Part shown: positions 7,881 through 15,364 of the stretch, one piece after another
Layout: each line of letters starts with the position of its first letter
Numbering within the stretch: the first letter of the stretch is position 1
Origin: Pseudooceanicola sp.
Lineage (GTDB): Bacteria > Pseudomonadota > Alphaproteobacteria > Rhodobacterales > Rhodobacteraceae
DNA: 64,000 bases
Assembly: GCF_029213205.1 (NCBI RefSeq)
Contig: NZ_JARGNH010000020.1
Coordinates: forward strand, 1 to 64,000
Direction of reading: 5' to 3'
Notes under the pieces: model-generated
What the model saw: only the letters and a program-made list of their open reading frames with translations
Databases searched by the model: none
Told to the model about the DNA's origin: nothing
Made by a program: the position numbers and the translations under genes

Positions 7881-9495
7881 ATTGTAGCTGTTCAAAATTC
7901 GCGGTCCAGCCGCAACAACACGCGCTCTGCGGCGATTCTGTGGTATTGTAGCTGTTCAAAATTCGCGGTCCAGCCGCAACTTGGAAGACCCGGAAGGCTT
8001 CAAGCGGTGGATTGTAGCTGTTCAAAATTCGCGGTCCAGCCGCAACAGTGTTGGGGATTGGTCGGCGCGCGATGCGATTGTAGCTGTTCAAAATTCGCGG
8101 TCCAGCCGCAACATAGATTATTACGACTTGTATGTTCGCATTATTGTAGCTGTTCAAAATTCGCGGTCCAGCCGCAACGGCGTCACCATGGAAATGGTCA
8201 CTTCTGGCATTGTAGCTGTTCAAAATTCGCGGTCCAGCCGCAACGGCTGAGCGGCCGGGCCCATTCCACCAACAATTGTAGCTGTTCAAAATTCGCGGTC
8301 CAGCCGCAACAGAGTATCCGATCAACTGTGCGAATTGCTCATTGTAGCTGTTCAAAATTCGCGGTCCAGCCGCAACATCGCGTCAGCCGCAATGCCCTGC
8401 GCCTCTATTGTAGCTGTTCAAAATTCGCGGTCCAGCCGCAACGCACCCAAAGAACATAGAGCGGCACCATGTATTGTAGCTGTTCAAAATTCGCGGTCCA
8501 GCCGCAACGGAGCGCGCAACATTTGACGACGGCACCAAATTGTAGCTGTTCAAAATTCGCGGTCCAGCCGCAACTGAGCGGTTTTCTCTGAGCCACGCGC
8601 CGACATTGTAGCTGTTCAAAATTCGCGGTCCAGCCGCAACATCTCAGGACGCCCTTGGTAATCCGTTTTATTGTAGCTGTTCAAAATTCGCGGTCCAGCC
8701 GCAACCGATCACGTCCAGCACACAAGAGGCGCTGAATTGTAGCTGTTCAAAATTCGCGGTCCAGCCGCAACAGCTTGGCCTGCGCAATGACCGAAAGGTG
8801 GATTGTAGCTGTTCAAAATTCGCGGTCCAGCCGCAACTGGCGAACAATTCATCAACTGTGGCACCTCATTGTAGCTGTTCAAAATTCGCGGTCCAGCCGC
8901 AACCCAAGGCCAAGTTGATTGGTCTTTGGAGCGATTGTAGCTGTTCAAAATTCGCGGTCCAGCCGCAACTCCGGGAAACCTCGCTTGATGATAGCGAGCA
9001 TTGTAGCTGTTCAAAATTCGCGGTCCAGCCGCAACTGGCGAACAATTCATCAACTGTGGCACCTCATTGTAGCTGTTCAAAATTCGCGGTCCAGCCGCAA
9101 CTCGGGGCGCCATACTTGCATGAAACGCGGGATTGTAGCTGTTCAAAATTCGCGGTCCAGCCGCAACTGCACAACCAGCTTGGCACCCGCCACCCCATTG
9201 TAGCTGTTCAAAATTCGCGGTCCAGCCGCAACGATCTTCAAGCATTCTTCATGCGTCGCGTATTGTAGCTGTTCAAAATTCGCGGTCCAGCCGCAACCAA
9301 ACGTGCCAGCGAAGTAGTGCGGTCTGATTGTAGCTGTTCAAAATTCGCGGTCCAGCCGCAACCGCACACAGTTCCCGTTCCGGTCGGGATAAAATTGTAG
9401 CTGTTCAAAATTCGCGGTCCAGCCGCAACACAACGCCGCGTTGCAGCTGTCTGGTTGTCATTGTAGCTGTTCAAAATTCGCGGTCCAGCCGTAAA
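7881..9495 (-). CRISPR. Type II-C CRISPR array, 25 repeats and 24 spacers
   Basis: The 36-bp repeat starts ATTGTAGCTGTTC and ends CCAGCCGCAAC on the plus strand. The first copy is 7881-7916. The last, 9460-9495, ends GTAAA instead of GCAAC. Most spacers are 30 bp, with one of 28 (spacer 1), several of 29 and one of 31 (spacer 23). Spacers 15 (8838-8867) and 18 (9036-9065) are identical. Strand is given as minus because the tracrRNA anti-repeat is on the minus strand and because the minus-strand repeat starts GTTGCGGC and ends GCTACAAT. The TACAAT is -10-like, as in Neisseria II-C repeats. Short open frames across the array are artefacts of the repeat. Confidence 0.97.
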
Positions 9496-9688
9496 TGGGT
9501 GATGATTGTCGGTGACAATTAGCGATTTGATGTTGGTTGCTGAGATCCCCCAGGGGACTTGATATCTAGGGAAAACAGCATTTTTTGAGGTGATTTGAAA
9601 ATTACGTGGCAGGTCCGAATGCTAACAACTTGAACCTAACAGAGGTGATCGTCATGTTTGTGTTAAGAACATTTCAGAGGCGCAAGAT

Positions 9689-10909
9689 ATGGCATCATTC
9701 AGCGGTTTTATTCGGAAGTCTCCCTCGGCTCGCCTTCGGTGTTTCCTTGAGGTCAGGGGTGTTGATGTGCCCGAGGCCTTCGATTGGACAAGTGAAGGTC
9801 GCGGTACGGCGTTGGTACGGTCCATCGAAGAGTTGTTGGAGGAATTACCCGACCGCCAGCTGGACGTTATTAAGGCGGAGTTGGAGCTGCTGGCCAGCCT
9901 TTCCGACGACAACGGCATGACTGGCGCGGTGCAGGTTTGCGCGGGTCAAGGAATTGATCTGGAAGGGCTGGAGGGCGTGCAAGACGTGCTTTTGATGTTG
10001 GCCGCCCAGCATCCACGGATGATCGACCGGGTGAATGTCCAGGCCTCGCTGATGAGGCGGCACGGCGGCAAGCAATGGGCGCGGTTTCAGTTTCCGGATG
10101 ACGGTAAGCCGTGGGTCCTTGATCAGCAAAGCGCCCGTGAAGGGTTTCTCAAAGATACCGTCGAAATTCTCGATTTGCCCGATCATCGAAAGCGAGAGGC
10201 TGATTGGTATCAGTCCATCCGCATTCATCCTGTGACAGGTGAAGAAACCAAGCTGACCCAGGCCACGTTTTACATCGAGGAACACGCCCACAGCGAACTG
10301 GCCTTTGGCGAAGAAAGCCTTGAGCGGCAGACCGTACAAAAAGTTCTAGAGCTCGGTGTAGCCTGCGACCCGAGCGAGCGCATCGTCGAGATTTGCGCCA
10401 AGGGTGGCAAAAAGTTGCGCGACAAATACCTCCAATCCTTTTCTGAGAATTTCGCGCCGGAGTCCAAGGCACCTGTCGAAATCCCCCGCCGTGACGTGCT
10501 GCTGGACACATTGCGCCAAGCGTCGGAGTTCGTGACTGAACCGGCAGATGGGATAGAAAGGGTGGAGGTTTCGTCTCTGTCCTTCCGGTCTTCTGATGGC
10601 GGTTTTGTGCGGGTCGAAAAGCGGGCCGAAGACGAGACGCTTTATCAGTTTCTGGAGCGGCGGTTCGGCGCGGCGTCACCCTTGCGCGCTGGTGGTTGGC
10701 AGATATTGGCAGCGACCCTGCGCATCATCTTGGCGGCCACCGGGGCCAAATCATCTCGCACATTGACTGTCACGTTGAGCGCGCCGAATACCACGACTCT
10801 GCCGAACAAAACCGAGACGGACCGGCAATTTGTCTTCGATCTGTTGGAGCGCTGGCAGCTGCTTGCCCCGCCGCCGACTTGTGCCGATTTATTCGAGGTC
10901 ATTGAGTGA
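9689..10909 (+). CDS. Unrecognised 406-residue protein, first of a coupled pair
   Basis: I do not recognise the family. The protein is soluble, with no signal peptide or membrane segment. Residues about 40-75 are helical and acidic (RSIEELLEELPDRQ, VIKAELELLASL). The middle part (about 110-260) has mixed sheet and helix character with many charged residues. The C-terminus (about 330-406) is hydrophobic helix then acidic helix. I see no nuclease, ATPase or methylase motif. The start ATG at 9689 has only a weak AGAGG upstream. Its stop overlaps the next gene by four bases, so the two products are likely made together. It lies directly behind the CRISPR array inside the tRNA-Ser element. Confidence 0.75.
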   Translation: MASFSGFIRKSPSARLRCFLEVRGVDVPEAFDWTSEGRGTALVRSIEELLEELPDRQLDVIKAELELLASLSDDNGMTGAVQVCAGQGIDLEGLEGVQDVLLMLAAQHPRMIDRVNVQASLMRRHGGKQWARFQFPDDGKPWVLDQQSAREGFLKDTVEILDLPDHRKREADWYQSIRIHPVTGEETKLTQATFYIEEHAHSELAFGEESLERQTVQKVLELGVACDPSERIVEICAKGGKKLRDKYLQSFSENFAPESKAPVEIPRRDVLLDTLRQASEFVTEPADGIERVEVSSLSFRSSDGGFVRVEKRAEDETLYQFLERRFGAASPLRAGGWQILAATLRIILAATGAKSSRTLTVTLSAPNTTTLPNKTETDRQFVFDLLERWQLLAPPPTCADLFEVIE

Positions 10910-11724
10910 AACCGCTTTCGCTGCTCTGCGAAATCATCGCTCAGGGCGGCAGGGCATCCGCCGCGTTCTACCATGACAACCTCTTCTTTGAGGCGCTGCT
11001 GCGTTACGGGTACCTGCGAGAGTCTGGGGTTGTGGCGTCGGTGGTATGCAGCGAATGCGACACAGGGCATTCTGCGCCTGTGGTGGTCGAGAATGGGCGC
11101 TATGGCTACTATTGCCCGGACCTTGGCTTTTCCCCTTTGGATCGAGCATGCCTTCGAGCCGTCCTACCCGATTTGCCTCGGCTAATCGAACGATTGAGCG
11201 AGGCTCTGGATTGCAAACGCCGCAAGGCGTCAACCATTTATGGTCAGACTCGGCGCATCGGGGCGGTTGAAGCCGATGGACATGCGATCACGCTCTATTT
11301 CCATCCGCGTCTGCAAGGCGAAGACGACGCGCGTGATCTGGACCGCGCGCTGAGCCTCGAGGTCAGGTCGCCCTGGAGATTGATCGTGACGGCAATTGGA
11401 ACCTTGCGGCTTGAAGCGGCGGAGGCGGTACGTCTTGATGATTTGGCCGAGCTGGACGTTGAGACGGGAGTCTTGCGTATCCTTGCGCAACCTGCCGATC
11501 TGCTGGGCATTCCGTGCAAGAACAAGGGCGGGCGGCCAAGCGATTACGGCCCAATCTTGGCGACGATCATTTCCAGCAGGATTCAATCCGGCGAGGCGCT
11601 TGTTGGCATTAACGCCGAGGCCAAGGCGATTCGAGCGGAATTCAAAGCAGGCTACCCCGACATTCCGGTTCCTTCTCTTTCAACGGTAAAGCGGCATCTT
11701 CTAAAATCGCAGGGTGGGTCATAA
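10906..11724 (+). CDS. Unrecognised 272-residue protein with a partial zinc ribbon
   Basis: Starts with GTG inside the stop of the preceding gene (GTGA overlap). Residues 48-70 hold CSECDTGH and YYCPDLGF, a CxxC plus a further Cys and nearby His that could form a small metal site. The central region (about 85-200) is unassigned. The C-terminal part begins with KNKGGRPSDYGP, a pattern common just before DNA-binding or helical tails, and ends with PSLSTVKRHL, which resembles a recognition helix. A nucleic-acid-binding partner of the 406-residue protein is a reasonable guess but nothing more. A perfect 10-bp inverted repeat starts directly after the stop codon. Confidence 0.75.
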   Translation: MKPLSLLCEIIAQGGRASAAFYHDNLFFEALLRYGYLRESGVVASVVCSECDTGHSAPVVVENGRYGYYCPDLGFSPLDRACLRAVLPDLPRLIERLSEALDCKRRKASTIYGQTRRIGAVEADGHAITLYFHPRLQGEDDARDLDRALSLEVRSPWRLIVTAIGTLRLEAAEAVRLDDLAELDVETGVLRILAQPADLLGIPCKNKGGRPSDYGPILATIISSRIQSGEALVGINAEAKAIRAEFKAGYPDIPVPSLSTVKRHLLKSQGGS

Positions 11725-11725
11725 C

Positions 11726-11756
11726 TGGTTCAAAACCTTAGCTGTATTTTGAACCA
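11726..11756. promoter_or_regulatory. Perfect inverted repeat before the HTH gene
   Basis: TGGTTCAAAA (11726-11735) and TTTTGAACCA (11747-11756) are perfect arms around an 11-base loop, starting two bases after a stop codon and 50 bp before the small HTH gene. No T-run follows, so an operator for the nearby excisionase-like protein is at least as likely as a terminator. Confidence 0.45.
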
Positions 11757-11805
11757 TCATTCATCCGGCATCGTCCGCTCATGCTCGAACACAGGAGAAT
11801 GAGCC

Positions 11806-12021
11806 ATGACGAATACACCGGAATTGATCGCCCAAGCTGCGCAGATCCTTGCGGTTTCCCCGAACGAGGCCGCGCGCCTGTGCAGCATCGGACGCACCAC
11901 TCTCTACGCTGCGTTGTCGTCGGGGGAGTTGACCAGCATCAAGATTGGCACGCGCCGCCTGATCATGTTGGAGGCGCTGCACGACTGGCTGAAGCGCAAC
12001 GAAACCCCGGCGGGCGAGTGA
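11806..12021 (+). CDS. Excisionase-family small HTH DNA-binding protein
   Basis: 71 residues. Residues about 17-55 (SPNEAARLCSIGRTTLY, then KIGTRRLI and LHDWLKR) match the MerR/excisionase winged-helix domain of AlpA and Xis-like proteins. The leader AGGAGAATGAGCC gives a ribosome binding site at good distance. Such proteins act as recombination directionality factors or as transcriptional regulators of mobile elements. Here it could control excision by either recombinase of the element, or the inverted repeat just upstream. Seven bases separate it from the next gene, so the two are co-transcribed. Confidence 0.8.
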   Translation: MTNTPELIAQAAQILAVSPNEAARLCSIGRTTLYAALSSGELTSIKIGTRRLIMLEALHDWLKRNETPAGE

Positions 12022-12028
12022 GGCGCAG

Positions 12029-12442
12029 ATGCCGAAGCAAGCGCGCCTGAACGGGATCAAGGGGTTCCGTTGCTACACGATAGATGAGGCGGCGGAGGTA
12101 TCCGGCGTCTCTCCTCGAACTATCCGCAATTGGGCGGCTGACGGGCTTCACGTCATGGACGCGACCCGGCCATCTTTGATCCGGGGTGACGATCTGCGCA
12201 AACACATCAAATCCAAACGTGACAGCCGGTCGGTGAAGACCCGGATCGATACATTCTATTGCGTGCGTTGCCGGGATGAGCGGCAAGCGGCGGAGAGGCT
12301 AGCAGATTGCGACATCAAGAGCGGGCGCGCCAAGCTGACTGCCCTCTGCGAGGTATGCGGAACTGTCGTTTCAAAGCCGGTGGCCGTGGCGCGAATCCCT
12401 GAAATCGTCCGGACCCTGGACCTCAAAATTACGCGGCTATAG
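12029..12442 (+). CDS. HTH and zinc-ribbon protein of the mobile element
   Basis: 137 residues. An N-terminal MerR-like helix-turn-helix (about 16-50: YTIDEAAEVSGVSPRTIRNW) is followed by a Cys4 zinc ribbon with CVRC at 78-81 and CEVC at 107-110. The middle segment RPSLIRGDDLRKHI is the usual wing of the HTH domain. It is probably a sequence-specific DNA-binding protein in the same transcript as the 71-residue HTH protein and possibly the recombinase at 12548. The specific role (regulation or directionality) is not known. Confidence 0.75.
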   Translation: MPKQARLNGIKGFRCYTIDEAAEVSGVSPRTIRNWAADGLHVMDATRPSLIRGDDLRKHIKSKRDSRSVKTRIDTFYCVRCRDERQAAERLADCDIKSGRAKLTALCEVCGTVVSKPVAVARIPEIVRTLDLKITRL

Positions 12443-12547
12443 CGAACATTAAGGTGGTGGACAGTGGCCCCCTTGTTTTTCCGCTTCCGGCCAGGCCCGG
12501 TCGGAAGCCGATCTATCCCTGCAATGATCGCCTGAAAGGAGGCCGGA

Positions 12548-13588
12548 ATGACCAAGCGACCGAATGAGAAAAATGAGCGCCTCAAGCGGCGATTTCTGGA
12601 GTATCGCAAATACGCGCGGCAACTCTCCGACAAGTCCCTCGACCGTGAACTCGCTTCGCTGGAGCGCTTCGATGTTTGGAACGGGCGCAAGGATTTCGGC
12701 AAGTTCCACATCGAATGGGCCATGGGGTTCCGAACTCACCTGGAACAGGCCAAGAGCGCGAGCGGCAAGCCTTTGGGCAAGTCTACCACCCGCGCCATTC
12801 TGGCAACCCTGCGCGAGTTCACATTGTGGCTTTCTCAGCAAGACGGTTTTCGCAGTCGGATCAGGGCAGCAGACGCGGACTATTTCAACTTGTCCCGCCG
12901 CGACGAGGCGGAGGCACGCGCCGCCCCAACCCGACCGGCCCCCAGCGTGAAGCAGGCGAAGCGGGCGCTGGCGATGATGCCCGCGACCACGCCACGCGAG
13001 ATGCGCGACAAGGCGGTCTTTGCGCTGTTGTGTCTGACGGGCATCCGTGTGGGCGCTTTGATCTCCTTGCGGATTAAGCACGTCAATTTGGATGAGAAAT
13101 CCGTGACGCAGAATCCGCGCGAGGTGGCAACCAAATTTGGTAAGAGCATCGACACCTTCTTTGCCCAAGGCTTCCCAGAGGCCGAAGCCGCTTTGGTGGC
13201 TTGGATGGCGCATCTCGACGACGAAGCGCTCTATGGCCCGGACGATCCGCTGTTTCCAGCGACAGCCATCGCGCCGCAATCCAACACCGGCTTCTCAGCC
13301 GAGGGCTTCGAGCGCCGCCCTTGGAAAAGTACCGAGCCCGTGCGCAAGATCGTTAACACCGCCTTTGCCGCCGCAAATCTGGATGCCTTTGGCCCGCACG
13401 CCTTTCGCCATATGTTGGCGCGTCATGCGGCCAAGAACTGCACCTCGGTCGCCGAACTGGTCGCCACCTCACAGAACCTCGGCCATACCGACGTGCTGAC
13501 GACGCTGCGCAGCTACGGCCAGATTAGTCGCGAGCGCCAACGGGCGCTGATCACCGGCGAGTCAGATAGTGATGTTTTGGAGGATTAA
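12548..13588 (+). CDS. Tyrosine recombinase, second in the element
   Basis: 346 residues of the phage integrase superfamily. The core-binding domain spans about 10-110. The catalytic domain has Arg in LLCLTGIRVGALISL, the His-x-x-Arg box in GPHAFRHMLARH, a second His in NLGHTDVLTTL and the nucleophile Tyr in LRSYGQIS. AAAGGAGG lies directly upstream of the ATG, so expression may be strong. It is unlike the P4-type integrase at 1767, lacking the N-terminal arm domain. It ends about 110 bp before the tRNA-Ser gene. It may move the 9689-13588 cassette, or assist excision of the whole element. Confidence 0.88.
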   Translation: MTKRPNEKNERLKRRFLEYRKYARQLSDKSLDRELASLERFDVWNGRKDFGKFHIEWAMGFRTHLEQAKSASGKPLGKSTTRAILATLREFTLWLSQQDGFRSRIRAADADYFNLSRRDEAEARAAPTRPAPSVKQAKRALAMMPATTPREMRDKAVFALLCLTGIRVGALISLRIKHVNLDEKSVTQNPREVATKFGKSIDTFFAQGFPEAEAALVAWMAHLDDEALYGPDDPLFPATAIAPQSNTGFSAEGFERRPWKSTEPVRKIVNTAFAAANLDAFGPHAFRHMLARHAAKNCTSVAELVATSQNLGHTDVLTTLRSYGQISRERQRALITGESDSDVLED

Positions 13589-13621
13589 GGCGAAGCGCCA
13601 AGCAATCAAAGGCGCGCCAAG

Positions 13622-13642
13622 TGTGGGAATGGATGTGGGAAC
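13622..13642. promoter_or_regulatory. Presumed integrase arm-type sites, right end
   Basis: TGTGGGAAT at 13622 and TGTGGGAAC at 13634 repeat the sequence and 12-bp spacing seen at 1742-1762, in the same orientation, 55 bp from the attR core. In a circular form these sites would flank the joined core. Confidence 0.55.
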
Positions 13643-13696
13643 GCCTCCGGCGCCGTCCGAGTTTTTCCTTTTAATTCAAGGCTTTGATTGGGGTAA

Positions 13697-13711
13697 GTGG
13701 CGGAGACGATG
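13697..13711. repeat. attR-like core within the tRNA-Ser 3' end
   Basis: The second copy of the 15-bp core, identical to 1597-1611. It covers the CCA, the discriminator base, the acceptor strand and the first bases of the T-arm of the tRNA-Ser gene on the minus strand, so integration restored an intact tRNA. Confidence 0.8.
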
Positions 13712-13787
13712 GGATTCGAACCCACGAGACCCTTCCGGGCCTACTCCCTTAGCAGGGGAGCGCCTTCGACCACTCGGCCACGTCTCC
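13698..13787 (-). tRNA. tRNA-Ser (anticodon GCT)
   Basis: The minus strand begins GGAGACGTGGCCGAG and ends CGTCTCCGCCA. The 7-bp acceptor stem is GGAGACG with CGTCTCC, and CCA is encoded. The anticodon arm is CTCCC, loop CTGCTAA, GGGAG, with GCT read from 13751-13753. A long variable arm follows, as in all tRNA-Ser, then the T-arm with GTTCGAATC. It reads serine codons AGC and AGU. It is the integration site of the adjacent CRISPR element. Confidence 0.97.
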
Positions 13788-13891
13788 GCTGGCCGGTGTA
13801 TCGGGCGGGTGAATTGGAAACAAGACGAATCTTCGGGTTTTCGTCCGGGAACCGGCTGCAGGGGCGCAGGGATGTGCGCTCTGCCTGCCCC

Positions 13892-14911
13892 TAGGTGTTT
13901 GATCCCACGGTTTAATGGTGCGAGCCTTTCGAGGGACTGGAAGGAAGCACTATGGGACAGATACGTCACGGAAGCGCCACGACCATGTACGCCGTCAGAT
14001 CTGCAATATAGCGATCGCAAGCTTCGGCCGCGGCGTTGAGCCGGGAACTGGGGATCAACCCGAAGACGGTCGCCAAGTGGCGCAAGCGGGAAACGCTGGA
14101 AGACCGCAAAACCGGGCCGAAGGAGCCGAGAACCACCGTGCTGAGCGAGGCCGAGGAGGCGATGATTGTCGGGTTCCGGCAGCACACCCTCCTGCCGCTG
14201 GACGATTGCCTCTACGCGCTGCAGCCGTCCATCCGGCACCTTACGCGGTCGGCGTTGCACAGGTGCCTGTAGCGGCATGGCATCTCTCGCTTGCCGAACG
14301 TGGACGGCGACAAGCCGAAGCGCCAGACGTTCAAACGCTATCCGATTGGGTTCTTCCACATCGACATCGCTGAGGGGCAGACTGCGGAGGGCAAGCTCTA
14401 TCTCTTCGTCGGGATCGACCGCACCAGCAAGTTCGCGGTCGCCCAACTCGTCGAAAAGGCTGACAGGCGCACGGCGTGGGAGTTCCTGCAGCACCTGCTC
14501 GAAGCCGTGCCCTACCAGGTCCACACCATTCTCACGGATAATGGCATTCAGTTCGCCGAGCAGCCGCGAAACCGAAACAGCATCTATTCCCGACCGATGC
14601 GCTTCGACATGATCTGTGAAGCAAACGGGATTGAGCATCGGCTGACAAAACCCAACCACCCCTGGACCAACGGCCAGGTCGAGCGGATGAACCGCACGAT
14701 CAAAGACGCGACCGTCAGGCGATATCACTACGACAGCCACGACCAGCTGCGCACCCACCTCGCCGACTTCCTGGCTGCCTACAACTTCGCGCGCAGGCTC
14801 AAGACCCTTAGCGGGCTGACGCCGTACGAATACATCTGCAAAATCTGGACTTCAGAGCCAGAACGAACCATCCTCAACCCGATCCACCAGATGCCGGGAC
14901 TGAACACCTAA
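13892..14911 (+). mobile_element. IS481-family insertion sequence, inactive
   Basis: The right end, read inward, starts TTAGGTGTTCAGTCCCGG; the left end starts TAGGTGTTTGATCCCACGG. The outermost 8-9 bases are inverted, with clear decay inside the left end. The single transposase gene is broken by two stops. I see no certain target duplication. It separates the tRNA-Ser gene from a small membrane-protein gene whose stop codon lies in the IS end. Confidence 0.75.
13952..14911 (+). pseudogene. IS481-family transposase, two in-frame stops
   Basis: One frame reads MGQIRHGSATT, stop (TAG 14009-14011), then SRELGINPKTVAKWRKRETL, a helix-turn-helix, a second stop (TAG 14270-14272), and the integrase core with FFHIDIAE, LFVGIDRTSKF, TILTDNGIQF, EANGIEHRLTKPNHPW and NGQVERMNRTIKDA. 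The DDE residues (Asp in HIDIAE, Asp in TDNG and Glu in QVERMN) are still present. The C-terminus (GGL or SGLTPYEYI, PIHQMPGLNT) matches the family to its end. The second stop replaces a glutamine expected in HRCLQRHG. No functional transposase is expected without readthrough. Confidence 0.88.
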
Positions 14912-15321
14912 GCATTGCTTTCAGATCCTGGGTGCCTGCCAATGTGTTTCCAAGCCACAACGGATATGGCCGCCCAAACGCCTGTGCGCAGGATCATTGC
15001 CCCAACTGTGCGCATCTCGTATGCACCGCCTTGCGCAATGTGCAGCCCAAGGGCCAGCATCACCACAAATGAGGCCGCGAGAATACCAATTGAAATCCAA
15101 ACCGCAGGGCTGTGCCGTAGAAACAACCCGATCCCGGCGACGATATAGGCGAACCCCGCTAAAAAATTGAACCATAGTACGAAGGGCACCGCATTTCCGA
15201 CCGCTGCACGAGCGTCTTCCGATCCGAAAAGCGCCCGGCCGCCGGACATTACTGTTAACATTCCGAAAACGATTGCCACTCCAACCGCAATCAACAGGCT
15301 GTTTTTTCGATTGGTACTCAT
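14908..15321 (-). CDS. Four-helix membrane protein, function unknown
   Basis: 137 residues from the ATG at 15321, chosen because AAAGGAG lies eight bases upstream; the frame is open further. Four hydrophobic segments are visible: about 9-30 (LLIAVGVAIVFGMLTV), 48-70 (FVLWFNFLAGFAYIVAGIGL), 77-97 (VWISIGILAASFVVML) and 107-125. I do not recognise a named family. The stop codon (TAG) is supplied by the last bases of the neighbouring IS481 element. The natural C-terminus may therefore have been slightly longer or different before that insertion. Confidence 0.7.
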   Translation of the reverse strand: MSTNRKNSLLIAVGVAIVFGMLTVMSGGRALFGSEDARAAVGNAVPFVLWFNFLAGFAYIVAGIGLFLRHSPAVWISIGILAASFVVMLALGLHIAQGGAYEMRTVGAMILRTGVWAAISVVAWKHIGRHPGSESNA

Positions 15322-15364
15322 TTGTTTTCTCCTTTGCTTTTCCGCGTCCAGAATTGGCTGTGTC

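Larger units (their letters stand above)
1597..13711. mobile_element. 12.1 kb integrative element in tRNA-Ser carrying type II-C CRISPR-Cas
   Basis: The boundaries are two direct copies of a 15-bp core, GTGGCGGAGACGATG, at 1597-1611 and 13697-13711. The right copy is the 3' end of the tRNA-Ser gene including its encoded CCA. The pair TGTGGGAA(C/T) x2, with a 12-bp period, sits inside both ends (1742-1762 and 13622-13642). This is the arrangement expected of attL and attR with arm-type integrase sites. Cargo in order: P4-type integrase, tracrRNA, cas9, cas1, cas2, CRISPR array, two unknown genes, two small HTH proteins, and a second tyrosine recombinase. The left core copy is the displaced original tRNA end. 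I infer one integration event, although the second recombinase leaves room for a composite element. Confidence 0.8.

Noticed and set aside
7867-9474. Several open frames of 60-180 codons across the array, with repeated peptides such as SCSKFAVQP or AAGPRILNSYN
   Set aside because: They are translations of the 36-bp repeat, which happens to lack stops in several frames; there is no ribosome binding site or non-repeat content.
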